Shown here piece by piece: positions 63,377 to 64,000 of a DNA stretch of 64,000 bases (positions are counted from its first letter, which is position 1; each line of letters opens with the position of its first letter). Position numbers and translations under genes: made by a program. The DNA is from Salvator merianae (taxonomy: Eukaryota; Chordata; Lepidosauria; Squamata; Teiidae). The notes below the pieces were generated by a model. The model had not been told where the DNA came from. It worked only from the letters and a program-made list of their open reading frames with translations, and did not search any database. The stretch spans positions 167,489 through 231,488 of the forward strand of contig QVOM02000070.1 of assembly GCA_003586115.2 (NCBI GenBank), in the 5' to 3' direction.

Positions 63377-63830
63377 TAAGGATAGGAAACAGAGAGTAGT
63401 AATAAATGGACAGTTATCAGAATGGAAAGTGAGAAGTTGGGTCCCACAAGGTTCAGTACTGGGACCTGTGCTTTTTAATTTATTCATATATGATCTAGAA
63501 GTAGGGGAAAGTAGTGAGATAGTAAAGTCTGCTGATGGCAGTAAATTGTTCATGGTAGTAAAATGTGGAAAAGATTCTGAAGAGCTCCAGAGGGACTTCT
63601 TGACATTGGGTGTGTGAGCAATGAAGTGGCAAATGCACTTCAATACACACTTGGGCAAAGAATCCCAATTATACCTATAAACTGATAGGGAGATGAGTTT
63701 TCTGTGACAGACCAGAAAAGGGACCTTGGGGTTCTGATGAACAGCTCAATTAAGGTTTTGACCCAGTGCACAGCAGCAGTGAAAAAAACAAAGTCAATGC
63801 TAGTGGACCACTCTTTGTGAACCAAGTGTG
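63377..63830 (+). mobile_element. CR1-type LINE fragment holding the middle of the RT
   Basis: Begins AAGGATAGGAAACAGAGAGT. It encodes GSVLGPVLFNLFIYDLEVGE (within 63366-63617), then a mutated FADD (SADGS), EELQRDFLTLGV and, after a frameshift, the EKGLGVLMNSSIKVLTQC-like part. It ends near 63830. Confidence 0.85.
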
Positions 63831-64000
63831 CAGAATTATTTAGGCTTGAATAGCCATAGAAATGCATTAAGCTAAAGATAATTGATTACTTATTTATAAT
63901 TATTTCACAGGAGTATTGCTGTCTGGCTAAAGTTTAAAAAATTGCACCAGACCCACAAATATTTATAAGGAAAGAATGTGTTCCATTTGGTTAAAACTTT
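63831..64000. other. Unrecognised window end
   Basis: AT-rich, nothing recognised. Confidence 0.3.

Overview
This window looks like non-coding-rich nuclear DNA from a squamate reptile (lizard or snake). The pointers are CR1- and L2-type LINEs, tRNA-derived SINEs, an L1 3' end, and two fragments that match the 3' region of the RTE-family LINE Bov-B, which is abundant in squamates. I see no bacterial, organellar or viral genes, no rRNA and no functional tRNA gene. The species cannot be named from the sequence alone.

One real gene can be reconstructed: FXYD7, on the minus strand. Six tiny coding exons (28, 33, 75, 34, 35 and 20 nt) lie between 47880 (start codon) and 18894 (stop codon). Every junction is GT-AG, the phases agree throughout, and each acceptor has a pyrimidine tract. 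The 74-residue product keeps the FXYD-family signature: PFTYD, two transmembrane glycines and a serine at the membrane exit. The SKKxKC stretch after the membrane is characteristic of FXYD7. The start lies in a CpG-rich promoter region (about 47.2-48.2 kb). Intron 1 is 21.6 kb and intron 3 is 6.3 kb, and both are full of transposons. A second possible exon (57260-57352, minus) resembles the segment before the FXYD motif of FXYD5. Its partner exons were not found, so it stays tentative.

Region by region: 0-18 kb holds a CR1 copy, a SINE, many palindromic miniature DNA transposons (MITEs), a Bov-B piece and an orphan CpG island at 8.0-8.8 kb. 18.9-26.3 kb carries FXYD7 exons 2-6. 26.3-47.85 kb is intron 1, with an L2 hosting three other elements, a CR1 with a 359-codon open reverse-transcriptase frame, and a MITE inserted in a CR1 tail. 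47.2-48.2 kb is the promoter. 48.6-59 kb holds a 47-bp minisatellite, a SINE dimer, a 5'-inverted Bov-B and nested hAT elements. 59.5-64 kb is an L2 with endonuclease and reverse-transcriptase remnants followed by rearranged CR1 fragments.

I do not see an unknown multi-gene system. The most informative items are the reconstructed FXYD7 with its altered N- and C-terminal tails, the FXYD5-like exon, and an unusually dense, nested MITE population whose target-site duplications can be read directly. Boundaries of decayed repeats are approximate, and family names come from recognition rather than a database search.
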